Origin: Rhipidocladum racemiflorum
Lineage: Eukaryota; Streptophyta; Magnoliopsida; Poales; Poaceae
Length of the DNA stretch: 64,000 nucleotides
Assembly: GCA_036346355.1 (NCBI GenBank)
Contig: CM070581.1
Span: 7,564,001-7,628,000 of the forward strand
Reading direction: 5' to 3'
Shown: positions 46,870 to 56,883 of the stretch, one piece after another
How positions within the stretch are numbered: the stretch's first letter is position 1
How the letters are laid out: each line of letters begins with the position of its first letter
Program-made: the position numbers and the translations under genes
Notes under the pieces: generated by a model
Told to the model about the DNA's origin: nothing
What the model saw: the letters and a program-made list of their open reading frames with translations, nothing else
The model's database searches: none

Positions 46870-47266
46870 GGAGGGATTCTAGAAGCGGTTTCATATACAA
46901 ACCGCTTCTGAAGGTTGAGTTCTAGAAGCGGTTTGTATGTCAAACCGCTTCGACTTTGTAGAAGCGGTTTGACAAACAAACCGCTACTAAAACTAAGACT
47001 TCAGAAGTGGTTTTATACACGAACCGCTTCTAAATATAAATCTCTACAAGCGGTTGAGGTCTCAAACCGCTTGTGATAATTCATAAGCGGTTTGGAAAAC
47101 GAACCGCTTGTGATGCTTGTCAACACAAGCGGTTCGTATGACCAACCGCTTCTAGTGACCCCCTCCCGCCCGTTGCTCAGGAACCGCTTCTGGTGCGTGG
47201 ACCAGAACCGGTTCGCACCTAACCGCTTGTAATATACCGCTTGTGATGCCCAGTTCTGTAGTAGTG
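46870..47266. repeat. Right CACTA terminus with subterminal repeat array
   Basis: At least seven palindromic units run from 46878 to 47230 and then the TIR. Inner units carry TAGAAGCGGTT, outer units CACAAGCGGTT. This is the 5' end of the element in the sense of transcription. Confidence 0.88.
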
Positions 47267-47269
47267 CAT

Positions 47270-47819
47270 AGTCCCTACGGAAGTAACGTCGTAACGTGAG
47301 GGTCCTAGATAAGGTATACTGATTCTTCAACAGTGTCACGTAGTCGGTTAATTAGTCTACGGAGCAACATACGGTACTGTACTATTCCGTGGCATGAGTG
47401 TTGAGCGCTGACGCACTCAACAATCCTAGCCAGCTACGCTGAATACGGTAAATTACGATCAACGCGACCTGCAAGACCTTGACGTACGATTGGTAATGCT
47501 GTTTTAATTCTCCTTGTACCGAAAGACTGAAACACACGTTCTTGGCTTAGATGCCAAACTTTGTCGATGCGTTGGGTCAGATTTGATGAGACTCCCTTTC
47601 CCCTTCTCCACATATATAGTTCATTTTTTATTGCCAATGCTTGCCAATTTGATGACCAAAATTTTGTCATGGTCAAGCAAACTTGCCATCAAACCAAACA
47701 TCTCCAAAGTTTCACATCCTAATCAAGAGCTAGCGGCCACATTACAAACTGATTCACCATTTGTTTATGATACACATGCACATGGCGCGCGTCTGGGTTA
47801 GCTGACCACTCTCCAGAGT
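47270..47819. other. 3' flank of the zinc-finger gene
   Basis: Unique-looking DNA between the CACTA right end and the stop codon of the zinc-finger gene. No further gene recognised. Confidence 0.5.
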
Positions 47820-48329
47820 TCACGTAGAGTTTGACGGGCGTAGCTTCTTGGCCGGCGACGGGCTCTGCGCCTCTTCCTCCTCGCCCAGCCGTATCTCCGG
47901 CGCCATGGGCGCCAAGTTCAGGTCAAAACCACCCACGTTTGACCCCGCACGAGACACCGACGGTCCGTGCAAGTAGTGGGACCGCTTGTGCCCGCCGAGC
48001 GCCTGCCCCGTGGAGAAGCCCCGGCGGCACACCGAGCAGATGTGTCGCCAAGAGCCGCCGGACGGCGCCGACGACCCCGCGGTCCCCGCGTCTTCCTTTT
48101 GAGGGAACGGCTCCGCGCCTTCGCGCGCCGGCGCGGCCGTCGTCGCTGGCTTCCGGTGGCTCGCCTTGTGGCCGCCAAGCGCTTGGTACGACGCGAACGC
48201 CTTGCCGCAGAGGGGGCACCGGAAGTGGAGCTCGGCCGGTGCCGACGGCGACGGCACGTTGTGCTGCCCGTGCGTTGCGGCGGCAAGCGCCATGAGGCAC
48301 AGGGAGAGGTAGTCGTCGTCTTGGCCCAT
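47820..48329 (-). CDS. ZAT-type (C1-2i) C2H2 zinc-finger transcriptional repressor
   Basis: An intronless 169-codon gene. The ATG at 48329 (MGQDDDYLSL) is chosen because the codon just upstream is GTG. Near the N-terminus DDDYLSLCLMAL is an L-box-like motif. Two plant zinc fingers follow, FRCPLCGKAFASYQALGGHK (about residues 36-58) and HICSVCRRGFSTGQALGGHK (about 95-117), both with the plant-specific QALGGH helix, separated by a 37-residue linker. The C-terminus carries FDLNLAP, an EAR motif that recruits TOPLESS-type co-repressors. This architecture is that of stress-responsive ZAT/STZ nuclear repressors. The gene is GC-rich, with a TATA box 35-42 bp upstream. It sits between a full CACTA element 550 bp downstream and a related non-autonomous one 250 bp upstream. 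Confidence 0.92.
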   Translation of the reverse strand: MGQDDDYLSLCLMALAAATHGQHNVPSPSAPAELHFRCPLCGKAFASYQALGGHKASHRKPATTAAPAREGAEPFPQKEDAGTAGSSAPSGGSWRHICSVCRRGFSTGQALGGHKRSHYLHGPSVSRAGSNVGGFDLNLAPMAPEIRLGEEEEAQSPSPAKKLRPSNST

Positions 48330-48363
48330 CACGTTGCATGTGATGTGATTCTGCCTGTATGGT

Positions 48364-48371
48364 TATTTATA
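48364..48371 (-). promoter_or_regulatory. TATA box of the zinc-finger gene
   Basis: TATAAATA on the minus strand, about 40 bp before the ATG. This predicts a very short leader of about 10 nt, or a start slightly inside the frame. Confidence 0.65.
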
Positions 48372-48577
48372 CATGCAAAACGTGGCTTGATGAATTGCGC
48401 GCGTCGAAGTGGCACGAGGGAGGAACGCGAAAAAAAAGAATGTACAAACTTGGAATTGACCTTATGCACACGCGCGTGCGTGCATATGAGCACGTGGTCG
48501 TCTTGTTGGTCCCAAACTCGATCTCAACTTGCATGCTTTCTAACGGCAATCTGTATATATATTGATTGTTCTACCAA

Positions 48578-49178
48578 CACTACTACAAAATCGGGCATCA
48601 CAACCGGCCTATTAGAAACGGTTTGGTGCGAACCGGTTGTAATGCTCACACCAGAAGCAGTTCGTGGCAACAGGCCGGAGGGGATCTCTAGAAGTGGTTC
48701 GTGTCACGAACCCCTTCTAAAGATCCTTTACAAGTGGTTCGTGTCCCCAACCGCTTCTAAAGACCCCCTTCAGAAGGGATTCGTGTCACGAACCGCTTCT
48801 AAAGGTGGGGCTTTAGAAGGGGTTCGTGACACGCACCGCTTCTAAAGACCCCCTTCAGAAGGGATTCGTGTCACGAACCGCTTGTAGAAGCCCAGTTTTA
48901 GAAATAATAAAAGGAATGCGTGCCCTACTCTATCGAGAGAAACGCAGCGTGGGTGGGTTGGCTAGATGGATGAGGCGAGTCACGAGGATGGAGTGCTGGT
49001 CGTGGGTTCGAATCCCGTTCCCACGATATTATTACTGCATTTTACCGCTTGGTGTCGCACCACCACAAGCGGTTCCTAGAACCGCTTATGATACCCTTCG
49101 AGGTATCACAACCGGTTGCTTAGAAGCGGTTTTAGAAGTGGTTCCGAACCGCTTATAGAAGCTGGTTTTGTAGTAGTG
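48578..49178. mobile_element. Non-autonomous CACTA element, 601 bp
   Basis: Ends CACTACTACAAAATCGGGCA and the complement of CACTACTACAAAACCAGCTT, flanked by CAA on both sides (48575-48577 and 49179-49181). The interior is made of gaaccgcttctaaag / agaaggggttcgtgtcacg palindromes related to the subterminal repeats of the 10.8 kb element. It also has a tRNA-like insert at 48948-49027. No coding capacity. It lies about 200 bp upstream of the zinc-finger gene's TATA box. Confidence 0.92.
48948..49027 (+). other. tRNA-derived sequence inside the CACTA element
   Basis: TGGCTAGATGG (A-box like) at 48959-48969 is followed by a near-perfect B box GGTTCGAATCC at about 49005-49015 in a T-arm (GTGGGTTCGAATCCCGT). 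CGTGGG at 48948 can pair with CCCACG ending at 49026, as in an acceptor stem. About four extra bases lie between acceptor stem and A box, and the D arm is poor, so it is not a functional tRNA. Wording is closest to a tRNA-Arg type by memory. Confidence 0.6.
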
Positions 49179-49181
49179 CAA

Positions 49182-49775
49182 ACGATATATGGGCGGTCCC
49201 ATTGGTGTGGTACTTAATTGTCTTGTGGTTAATTAGTGATCATTACGGTTTGAATCGCACCAGTGTTAGGTGAGTTTATTTATGAATTTTTTTTGTAGAG
49301 TTTGATCATGTGATCTCCTGGTTGTTGAGTTTAAAGGATGATTAAAAGAAACCAATTGCACCCCTCGGAAAAAGGAAGAAATTGCATGTCGCCTGAATAA
49401 AAAGGATGATTAGAGCTTGACTGAAACTAAAAACCCTTTTGAACGGAAGACCTGAAAATGGAATCGGGGTAAGCAATCTAGAACGATGATGATTAATATA
49501 TTGATCCCTCCATACTTGTACATTTGCCCCTTCACCAAATAGCCTACAAGAGGTAGAGGTGCAATTAGGTTGAATATCACTCATCACTTACCATTTCCCC
49601 ATCGATATAAATACTAACGGGTCCAATAACAAAATCGACTTCAGCCCGAGTGTCGGAGTGTGGTTTCACCGTTTATGCATTGACACCCGTGCACATTCTG
49701 CACTATTGTTTTGCTTTGGGATTCGTATTAGAGAATTGAGTAGGTTAGTGCAACGGACAGAGAGCGCTGTAAATT
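49182..49775. other. Intergenic DNA
   Basis: No gene recognised. A phrase near 49748 (gtgcaacggacagagagcgctgta) repeats the arm of the foldback that follows. Confidence 0.4.
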
Positions 49776-50552
49776 TCGCTGTTGTAGTTTTTTTAAAAAA
49801 ATTTTAAAAAACACTAGTCTTTGCATGTGAGAATTTTTTTGCAAATTTAGCTTCTAGTGCAACGGACAGAGAGCGCTGTAATGCCACGATACGATACATG
49901 GCATAGCCGCGCCCTACTCAGTGACATTCGAAATAAAAAATAGCAATGCAACGGTACTATAGCACTGCATTGCTATAGTACCGTAACATGGTACTGTAGT
50001 ATAGAGTTTTTTTTATGTGAGCCGTCAATAATTATGTGAGCCGTCAATAATATTTTTTCTACAGGCAATACTTTTTATTAGGTTTTATAAATACATTATA
50101 ATAGAAATTAATATCCAAAGTTGTTTTCTGGTTCATATTTTATTAGATCAATTCATGCCTTTCTCTATAGGGTAAAACTCTTCAATGTTGTAGCTCCCCC
50201 CAAAAAAATTCTTCAGAACTAGCCACCATGCGATTTTTTTCCTATTATAATGTATTTATAAAACCTAATAAAATTATAATGTATTTTTTCCAGAACAAGC
50301 CTCCACTCAGCGCATCAAAAAAACTCCATGCTACAGTGCCATGTTACGGTACTGTAGCAATGCAGTGCTATAGTACCGTTGCATTGCTATTTTTTATTTC
50401 GAATGTCACTGAGTAGGGCGTGGCTATGCCATGTGTTGTGTCGTGGCATTGCAGCGCTCTCCGTCCGCTGTACTAGGGTCTAGGGGCCAAATACGCAAAA
50501 AAATCAACTGAGGGTTAGTTTTGAAAAAAAAAATTGAGGGCTACACCAGCGA
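49776..50552. mobile_element. Long foldback element of nested inverted repeats
   Basis: The arms are imperfect reverse complements over roughly 300 nt. Starting words cgctgttgtag (49777) and ctacaccagcg (50541-50551) pair. agagcgctgtaatgccacga (about 49870) pairs with tcgtggcattgcagcgctct (about 50440). The stretch with actcagtgacattcgaaataaaaaatagcaatgcaacggtac pairs with its counterpart at 50360-50420, and aggttttataaatacattataatag (about 50080) with 50241-50266. Each arm also contains a smaller palindrome (ggtactatag/ctatagtacc). Non-coding; superfamily not assigned. Confidence 0.8.
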
Positions 50553-51103
50553 GTGTACCTATATATATTGTGCACCACTATTTTTATGTATCTCTCCCTA
50601 CCCTTGTCAAATCTCGAGCCGGTCACTATACTAGTCTGATCAAACTTTTTTTTACAAAACGAGCCTTTCTGCAAAATAATTATCAAAAAATAACTCCCTA
50701 GCCCACTCCTATCATGCCCAGATAGAGCAGAAACAACTTTCTACGCTACCCAAGAGCTGCAAGCGCTCCCCCATGCTCAAAACAGGCTACCATGCTCAAC
50801 GCCACGCTCGGGCACTCGCCCTCGAGGCCCCGCCATGCCCAACGCAAGCACGCGTCTACCCGTGCTAGCATGCCTATCCGCTGCTGCCCGCTCGCTTGCA
50901 CATGAGTGGGCCCGCCGCTCTCTCGCTCGCACATGCATTTGCTTCCGCACTACCACGCTGTGAAAGATTGATTCTACGAAACCCGAGCGCGGTAGAAGCG
51001 AGTTAGAATCTATTTTTGTAAACTATTTTACAGAAAGGCTAGGTTTTGTAAAAAGAAATTGAAACAGGCTAGTAGAGTGAATGCCTCTAGTATCTCTCTC
51101 CCT
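50553..51103. other. Intergenic DNA
   Basis: No gene recognised. 50745-50935 is GC-rich and has open frames on both strands without domains. Confidence 0.35.
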
Positions 51104-51310
51104 TAGAGATGACAACGGGTATATACCCGGCAGGTATCACCACCCCATATCCATCCCCGTGTTAGTAAAATTTATCCGTTATAATACCCATACCCGCATG
51201 CGGGTACAAAATTTACTCGTACCCGTACCCATGCAGGTAATGGAGACCCGACGGGTAATCCACACCCGCATTATGGACAAATGCCCCTGCAGGCTGCAGC
51301 AGCATATCTT
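51104..51310. repeat. Dispersed repeat with 'gggtatatacccg' words
   Basis: Starts tagagatgacaacgggtatatacccg, a sequence type found at ends of hAT-like elements in grasses. It carries many CCCGTACCC/GGGTA words in both orientations. No matching second terminus found. Confidence 0.4.
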
Positions 51311-52394
51311 ATAAGGCAATTCAATAAAAATGCAACGGATATTCGTAGTGCACAGCTGGCCATTGGACAACATATCTTATAAGGCAGTTATGGTTTAGAG
51401 ATTTTGATCGGCTGACCGATTGAGCTGCACAGTTGAGCCTTGAGTAATTGGGCCGAATCGCTAGTGGACCAGACCCACGGGTGAACAGGTACAGATAATA
51501 ACAGAAGGAACTCGTACCCGCTCTACCGTTGTGTAGTAACTTTTATCCATTAATAAATTCATGAGTACAAAAAATAATTCTCCTAATAAAATCTCTACTC
51601 TCCCTCCGATCCGGCGCCCTCTCCTCTCTTCGTGGTCCCATCGAATCTCAGGAAGTCGGCAGCTCTCCTTCCTCTCTCTCTCCTCCCTATCTCTCCTCTT
51701 TCTCGGTGGCTGCGACAACCGGATCCGAGGAAGCCGACGGCGGTGACGACCAGATCGGAGGAAGTCCTTCCACATTGCAGTCTTCTTATCAAGCTCCGAC
51801 TATCCTAAAGCGTCGGATCTGGTCCCTCTCCACCATTCCGTCGCCACCATGGTGGAACCGGCCGGCTAGCCCGACGCTGAATCTGGACCCTCTCCACCTC
51901 GGCTCACCATCCTCAGCTTGCCGGTTTCGCGGCCCCTCGTCCGTCGGAGGCGAGGGAGAGAGATGCGTATTTGACCCATCACCAAAAATTTTTTTACTGT
52001 ATTTTCCTCTCCCATGTACACCACTCTTAAAGCAAAATGTGTGGTGAGGATGGTACATGTACATCCTTGTACACGTGGTTTCGATTTTCCGCTTCAGCCC
52101 ACACGAACCGTACCAGTGGAATCGATTGATTGTTTTAGATGCATGGCTAGGCCTTTAGTGGCGCTGATATATATAGTCTTGGGCCAAACTGAAGCCTGGA
52201 GGAGCACCTAAAGGTTTTACGTGGAGCTCATTGTGACCTGTATTACATTCGCAGGGCCTCCAGGATGAGCCTGGATGTGCCTCACCATCAGGCCGAGTGT
52301 CTAACCGGCCTGCGACCAGCCCAGCAACAAAACAAATTTACACAGCCCATTGCTATTACAGGCACCTGCAACTAGTGTTAAAAAAAAAAAAGAT
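51311..52394. other. Intergenic DNA, no gene called
   Basis: Moderately GC-rich. Open frames around 51700-52047 (about 113 codons) have no recognised domain. They are Ser/Pro-rich and begin in repeats, so I do not call them. Confidence 0.35.
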
Positions 52395-52785
52395 CGAGCC
52401 CGCTCTAGGCTCAATTCGAGCTCTAAATGAATTGAACTCAAGCCTGATCTCGAGCTAGCGAGTTTCATCAAGCCGAGCTCGAATAGCTCACAAGACTGAT
52501 AAATTTAGGAACCACTTATTAAATATTATTATATATTAACTCTTACCGAGCTTACTTGAGACAAACTCAAGCTTAAGCTTTTTTTATTATTGAAAAATAA
52601 TGTTTATTGAATTGCTTATTGTTACTAAGCTTACTCGAGCTGAGCTCGAGCCTAATTGAGATTAGACCGAGCCCGAGTTTCGGTCCAAGCTCGGACCCCA
52701 ACTCAAGCTCATTAGAGTTCGGCTTGAACTTTAATTGAGCTTGAGTCCATGAGATCGGGCTCACTTGAGTTCGGCTCGTTTATGG
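52395..52785. repeat. Dispersed repeat rich in 'gagctcgagc' words
   Basis: Many copies of aagcttgag, gagctcga and tcggctc in both orientations around an AT-rich centre (52495-52620), forming an imperfect foldback. A common type of non-coding grass repeat. Confidence 0.5.
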
Positions 52786-52817
52786 GCCTACCTGCAACTA
52801 CCAGTAGGGATATATTC

Positions 52818-55247
52818 TGAAATAACCCTAAAAATTCAAAAGCTATTTAAATTTAGATTTGGATTTCATTTGTATTTTATTTGAAATTCGGTTTGAATTT
52901 GGTTTTTCGCTTTGGGCCAATTTTCCTTGCTTTTGGGCACGGCTGTCTCCTCTTCGCCCAACTGCCTCTGGCCTCACTCGCCACACGCCGCCATATTCTT
53001 GTGCTTTACAGCTACTTTGCCGCCGATCATGCGCACACATCGCCGCCCTGCCTCTCTCTCCCTCGCCCGAGCGGCTATATAAAGCCCTCGAAGCCCCCAT
53101 TCCAACTCGCCCTCTCCTCTTCTCTAGCCAACGAGACGCCGCCGCACCGTTCCGCGTCGCCGCCGCCGTAGCGCCCCGCCCTTTTGCCCTAACCCTAGCC
53201 CCTAATCGCTCGAGCTGGGCAGCCAGTTCGGCCGGGCCTCACTCGCCCCCCTATTCCCTCGCCGCATGGGCCGGTCCAGCCACGGCCTTGCCCCGCGCGT
53301 GGCTTGCGCTGAACGGCCGAATGGGCCTCACGCCCGAGCGGCCCAAGCACTGTTCCTTTGTTTTTCTTTTTAGTTTCAAATTTTTAATTAATTTATAAAT
53401 CCGAAAACCCCGTATAAATTCTAGAAAAAACCAGAAAAATCCCAAAATACACCATCCAAACAATTTTGCACCACTAAGTCCAAAAACGACCTTTGCTCCG
53501 CCATCTGAAGCTCCCAGAAATCCCCGAAATGACTGTTTTGCTCTCCGACTCTCTCCCGGCCCGTTTTCGGTTTCCATTTCAATTTTTGTTTTTGTTTTCG
53601 GTTTTTGTTTTTCATTTATTTATTGTTGTTCGCCTTTTTACGCTAGATTCTACTGTCGAGCCACCTCAGGAGCAGGAGCTGGACCAGTCGGAAGCTAAGT
53701 ACGACTACTTCCACTACGGTTTAGACAATCCTGCCGCCGAGCAAGTCATGCCGCACCCCATTGATCATATTGCGCCCAGTCATGCCTGATATATTAGTGC
53801 TTAATTTCTATCGTATTATTTTAATTGTATGTTGAAATATTGAAAGTCGCTATATTGGAACGACATGATGCCTAGTAAATGCCGGATTGTTGTTAAGCCT
53901 CCTTGATACTGCCGAACCTTATTAAAACCTTGATTAACCCCTAGATGTTGATTATGCAACCATAGTTAATTATTAATATTGTTAGTTTATTTTAGAATCT
54001 TGAAAAAGGAAATAAAATGTTGGCGAGTTGCTGGCTTGAAGTTTGTGAAAGTGCTACAGTCAGGGGGACGATATTGGGCTAACCACGAGGTGGATTTGAG
54101 TCCGATACCCGGCTGATGATTAATGCCTTGGTTGGTCTGGTGGCCGGTACGTGCAGGTACCAGATGGGTTTGTGAATGTTGTAAGGCTTGATCTTTGGTA
54201 ATATAAGGTTAATAACCCATTGAGCAAAGTAAATAACTTAAGTGTTGCACTCAACCACAAGTCGGGCTGATCGGTGGACCTGTTTCCAACATAGCTCAGT
54301 ATATTGGTTATTTCCTGGAAATTTGGTTAAATTGGTGGTACCATTCTCGATGGAGAATGCGGATCAGCCTTCCTGGCAGGGAAGTAATTGAAGGGGTGGA
54401 ACGGAAATGGGCCGTGTCACGCCATTTTCTGATTCTCACAACGGTAGGTACTCGTTTAGAATAGTGGGTTCTAAGTGGAGTGTTCAGACCTATCGGAAGA
54501 ATTGAATCCAGGAATGAATCAACAAAAGGCTGTGATGATCTCGGCCTGGTTGCATGCATTTAAGTTGCATGAAATTCGTACGTTGGCATTAACGGTCGCA
54601 AATATCTTGTGGGTAAAGCTGAGCACCTCTGCAGAGTTAATTAAAATGGTAATCGATTACGCCGTGCTTCCGGTTAATGAAGCTAAGTTTGAACTGGGGT
54701 GATACCCGTAACCTAGCTCAAGTAATGCTTTGGAATTTGGAAGATTTGGTTAATTGTGTTAAACTTGTGGAAACCCCCCATTACTATTATTTATGGTTTG
54801 TGTTTCAAATGTAAAATGAATTTAAAAATAAACTTGCATCCAAATACTTAAATACCATATGCCATCCGTTTGTTAAATCCCATACATGTAATATTCACCA
54901 ATTTCCCGTGCGACTTGTTGAGTACTGTTGTACTCACCATTGCAACCCCCATCCGTTTCAGACTTCCAAGACGCTGGAGAACACCAAGAGATCGTAAATG
55001 GCGATCTTGTGTGATTTTAGGTCTTTGTCTCTTGCTCAGGCCTGTCTGTGCAGTATTTTGGTATTGTAATCTATTCGAGGCTTGTGACGCCTCTTTTGTA
55101 AAAACCTTCGGTCGTTAGGCCTTATATTCAGTAAAATAAGTTGAATTGCTTTTGTTTGACAATGTACACTTGTCATTTCCAACAGCTAGTCTTCCTGAGT
55201 AGCTGTTGTGATGTTTCAATGTGCCCCTAAAATGACGGTTCATCACA
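52818..55247 (+). mobile_element. Solo LTR, 2.43 kb
   Basis: Begins TGAAATAACCC and ends GGTTCATCACA, flanked by the exact 5-bp duplication TATTC (52813-52817 and 55248-55252). A strong TATA box (TATATAAA, 53076-53083) lies 260 bp in. The length and the ending resemble long LTRs of grass Ty3/gypsy elements. No gag or pol is present, so one unequal recombination between two LTRs is the simple explanation. Open frames inside (53493-53789, 54475-54702, 54870-55118) have no recognised domain. Confidence 0.8.
53076..53083 (+). promoter_or_regulatory. TATA box of the solo LTR
   Basis: TATATAAA followed by a pyrimidine-rich stretch (ctcgccctctcctcttctc) at 53107-53125, where transcription would begin. 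Confidence 0.6.
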
Positions 55248-55252
55248 TATTC

Positions 55253-55743
55253 TAGCATATATATATATATAAACATATATATATATATATATATGTTTTA
55301 TTCAAATATATAAAAAAGGAGTACAAGCTCACATATTAAAAAACTAGCAAGAAGTCAACATGACACTCTGAACTTTGGTCGAAAGTCCAAGCTGGTTTCG
55401 CATAATGGTATTACCTTCCATGGCTGTCAACCCTGTAGCTCCCACCTTGTTTTTTTTTTCAATTTAGAAGGAAATCCCCTGTGAGTCCTATATGTCATTC
55501 ATTTAAATTTGTCCAACATATCATCTACGTAGCAAGAACGCTAAATTATCGTGTCACGTGGGCAATACAACTATGCGAAACTGGATCAGGGTATTATTTG
55601 AGCTGAATTGTAAAATTTAAATATCTACTTTTTATAGTTTAAGATGCTAGAATTTCGAACAAAATTTAGTATATTATATGGATGAGGGCAGCCCCGTCGT
55701 CGCCATGCCGGCCGAGCGGCTCGGGGGAGATCACCCCCGCCTC
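55253..55743. other. Intergenic DNA with TA-rich palindrome
   Basis: 55256-55295 is a TA-rich palindrome around AAACATATATA. The rest shows nothing recognisable. Confidence 0.45.
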
Positions 55744-55746
55744 TTA

Positions 55747-56040
55747 GGGCATGTACAATGGTGCATATCAGCTGTCTATAAGGGTATGCCACATCGGATT
55801 TTAGATGATGTGAAGGAGAGAGAGGGAAGAGAGATAAATATAATGTTTACTATTTAACAGACGGCTTTATAGACAGCTTTATACTGTGTATACCATTGTA
55901 CAGAAAGTCTAGTAATTATATAAGAGATCATTACATATAGCTATATAGACAGTTTATTGTATAAGTTATCTTTAAAACTGTCTGTAGATGATATGAAGGT
56001 ATATTATAGACAGCTACCGTCTATACCATTGTACATGCTC
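55747..56040. mobile_element. Tourist-like MITE, partner of 21194-21474
   Basis: Ends GGGCATGTACAATGGT and ACCATTGTACATGCTC. The flanking triplets are TTA on the left and TAA on the right, whereas its relative at 21194 has TTA on both sides. Interior repeats of ctgtctataa. Non-coding. Confidence 0.75.
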
Positions 56041-56043
56041 TAA

Positions 56044-56627
56044 GATGGGATATTCTTTGCGGGGGCTGCTACCTCTAACCTACAAGGAATGAAGGAAGTG
56101 CACACCTGTACAACTAGCCACTCCATGCTATTACTGCTCTCTCGCAGCAACTGCACAACAACAGTCGCCGAGGACGACCTGAAGAAGTTCAGTTCAGCCA
56201 TGGGGCCAAGCTTCCTCAAAGCCATGCCACTGTACCAGAAGATAAAGCAAAGACGTCCTCCGGGCCGGCCGCTGCGATCTTGCCACCAACGACCTTTCCC
56301 TGTAGCAAGAGGCAACTACTGCAGCCGCCACTACTGCCGTGTCTGTGTACGACGAGCTTGAGACGCATATGTCAAGGGACGCGACCGCCGATGGATCATA
56401 ATGGAGGAGCCGAAAGTGCCCAAGCCCACCACCACCTTGGGCGTTAATGAGCTGCGGACGAAGGTCTCTCATCACGTCCGAATCGGCAGGGAACACATGC
56501 AAACGTGATATCAATCGATCGAAACGCCGCGCTTGATTGCAGCTAAATCTTTCCTGTTTTCCCCGATAGTGCTTGGCACTTGGCAGCATGGCACCGCTGC
56601 TATACACTCCCGATGCTTAATTCGCTA
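56044..56627. other. Moderately GC-rich DNA, possible gene remnant
   Basis: Open frames on both strands at 56040-56607 (about 90 and 137 codons) overlap each other and carry no domain I can recognise. They may be remnants of a gene. I do not call either. Confidence 0.3.
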
Positions 56628-56883
56628 CTCCCTCTGGTTTGGTAATATCTGTCGTTTTGGACATCGACCACGTCTTCAAAAAACAACTTTGACCGCTAAT
56701 TTTTATTATAATATATTTATAAAACCCAATAAAATTATAATATTATGAAAGTACTTCTCAAGACAAGTCTACACATATAATTTTCATGTATCCAATTTAA
56801 ATATTTAAAAATATATCAATAGTCAAAGTTTCGAAAGTTTGACCATCACTATGTCCAAAACGACAGATATTACCAAACCGGAG
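56628..56883. mobile_element. Stowaway/mariner-type MITE
   Basis: 256 bp. Left end CTCCCTCTGGTTTGGTAATATCTGTCG is matched by the complement of the right end CGACAGATATTACCAAACCGGAG. TA precedes the left end; the right flank is mutated. Same family as 9735-9970. About 1.0 kb upstream of the MAKR-like gene. Confidence 0.8.

Larger units (their letters stand above)
36479..47266 (-). mobile_element. Complete CACTA (En/Spm) DNA transposon, 10.8 kb
   Basis: Inverted ends CACTACTACAGAACCGGTCA on the left and the complement of CACTACTACAGAACTGGGCA on the right, flanked by the 3-bp duplication CAT (36476-36478 and 47267-47269). Both genes read on the minus strand: a TNP2/TNPD-type transposase (43088-46328) and a second multi-exon gene ending in a Ulp1-like protease (37078-40585). 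Subterminal arrays of CAAGCGGTT palindromes lie at both ends, and a third array sits between the genes. Frames are broken, so this copy may depend on another for movement. Confidence 0.95.

Noticed and set aside
47831..48845. Plus-strand and other-frame open frames over the zinc-finger gene
   Set aside because: Composition shadows of the two-finger gene. The longest (47967-48845) runs through the promoter and into the CACTA element.
56089..56607. Possible protein-coding exon on either strand
   Set aside because: Both frames overlap, carry no recognised family and lack start or splice context.
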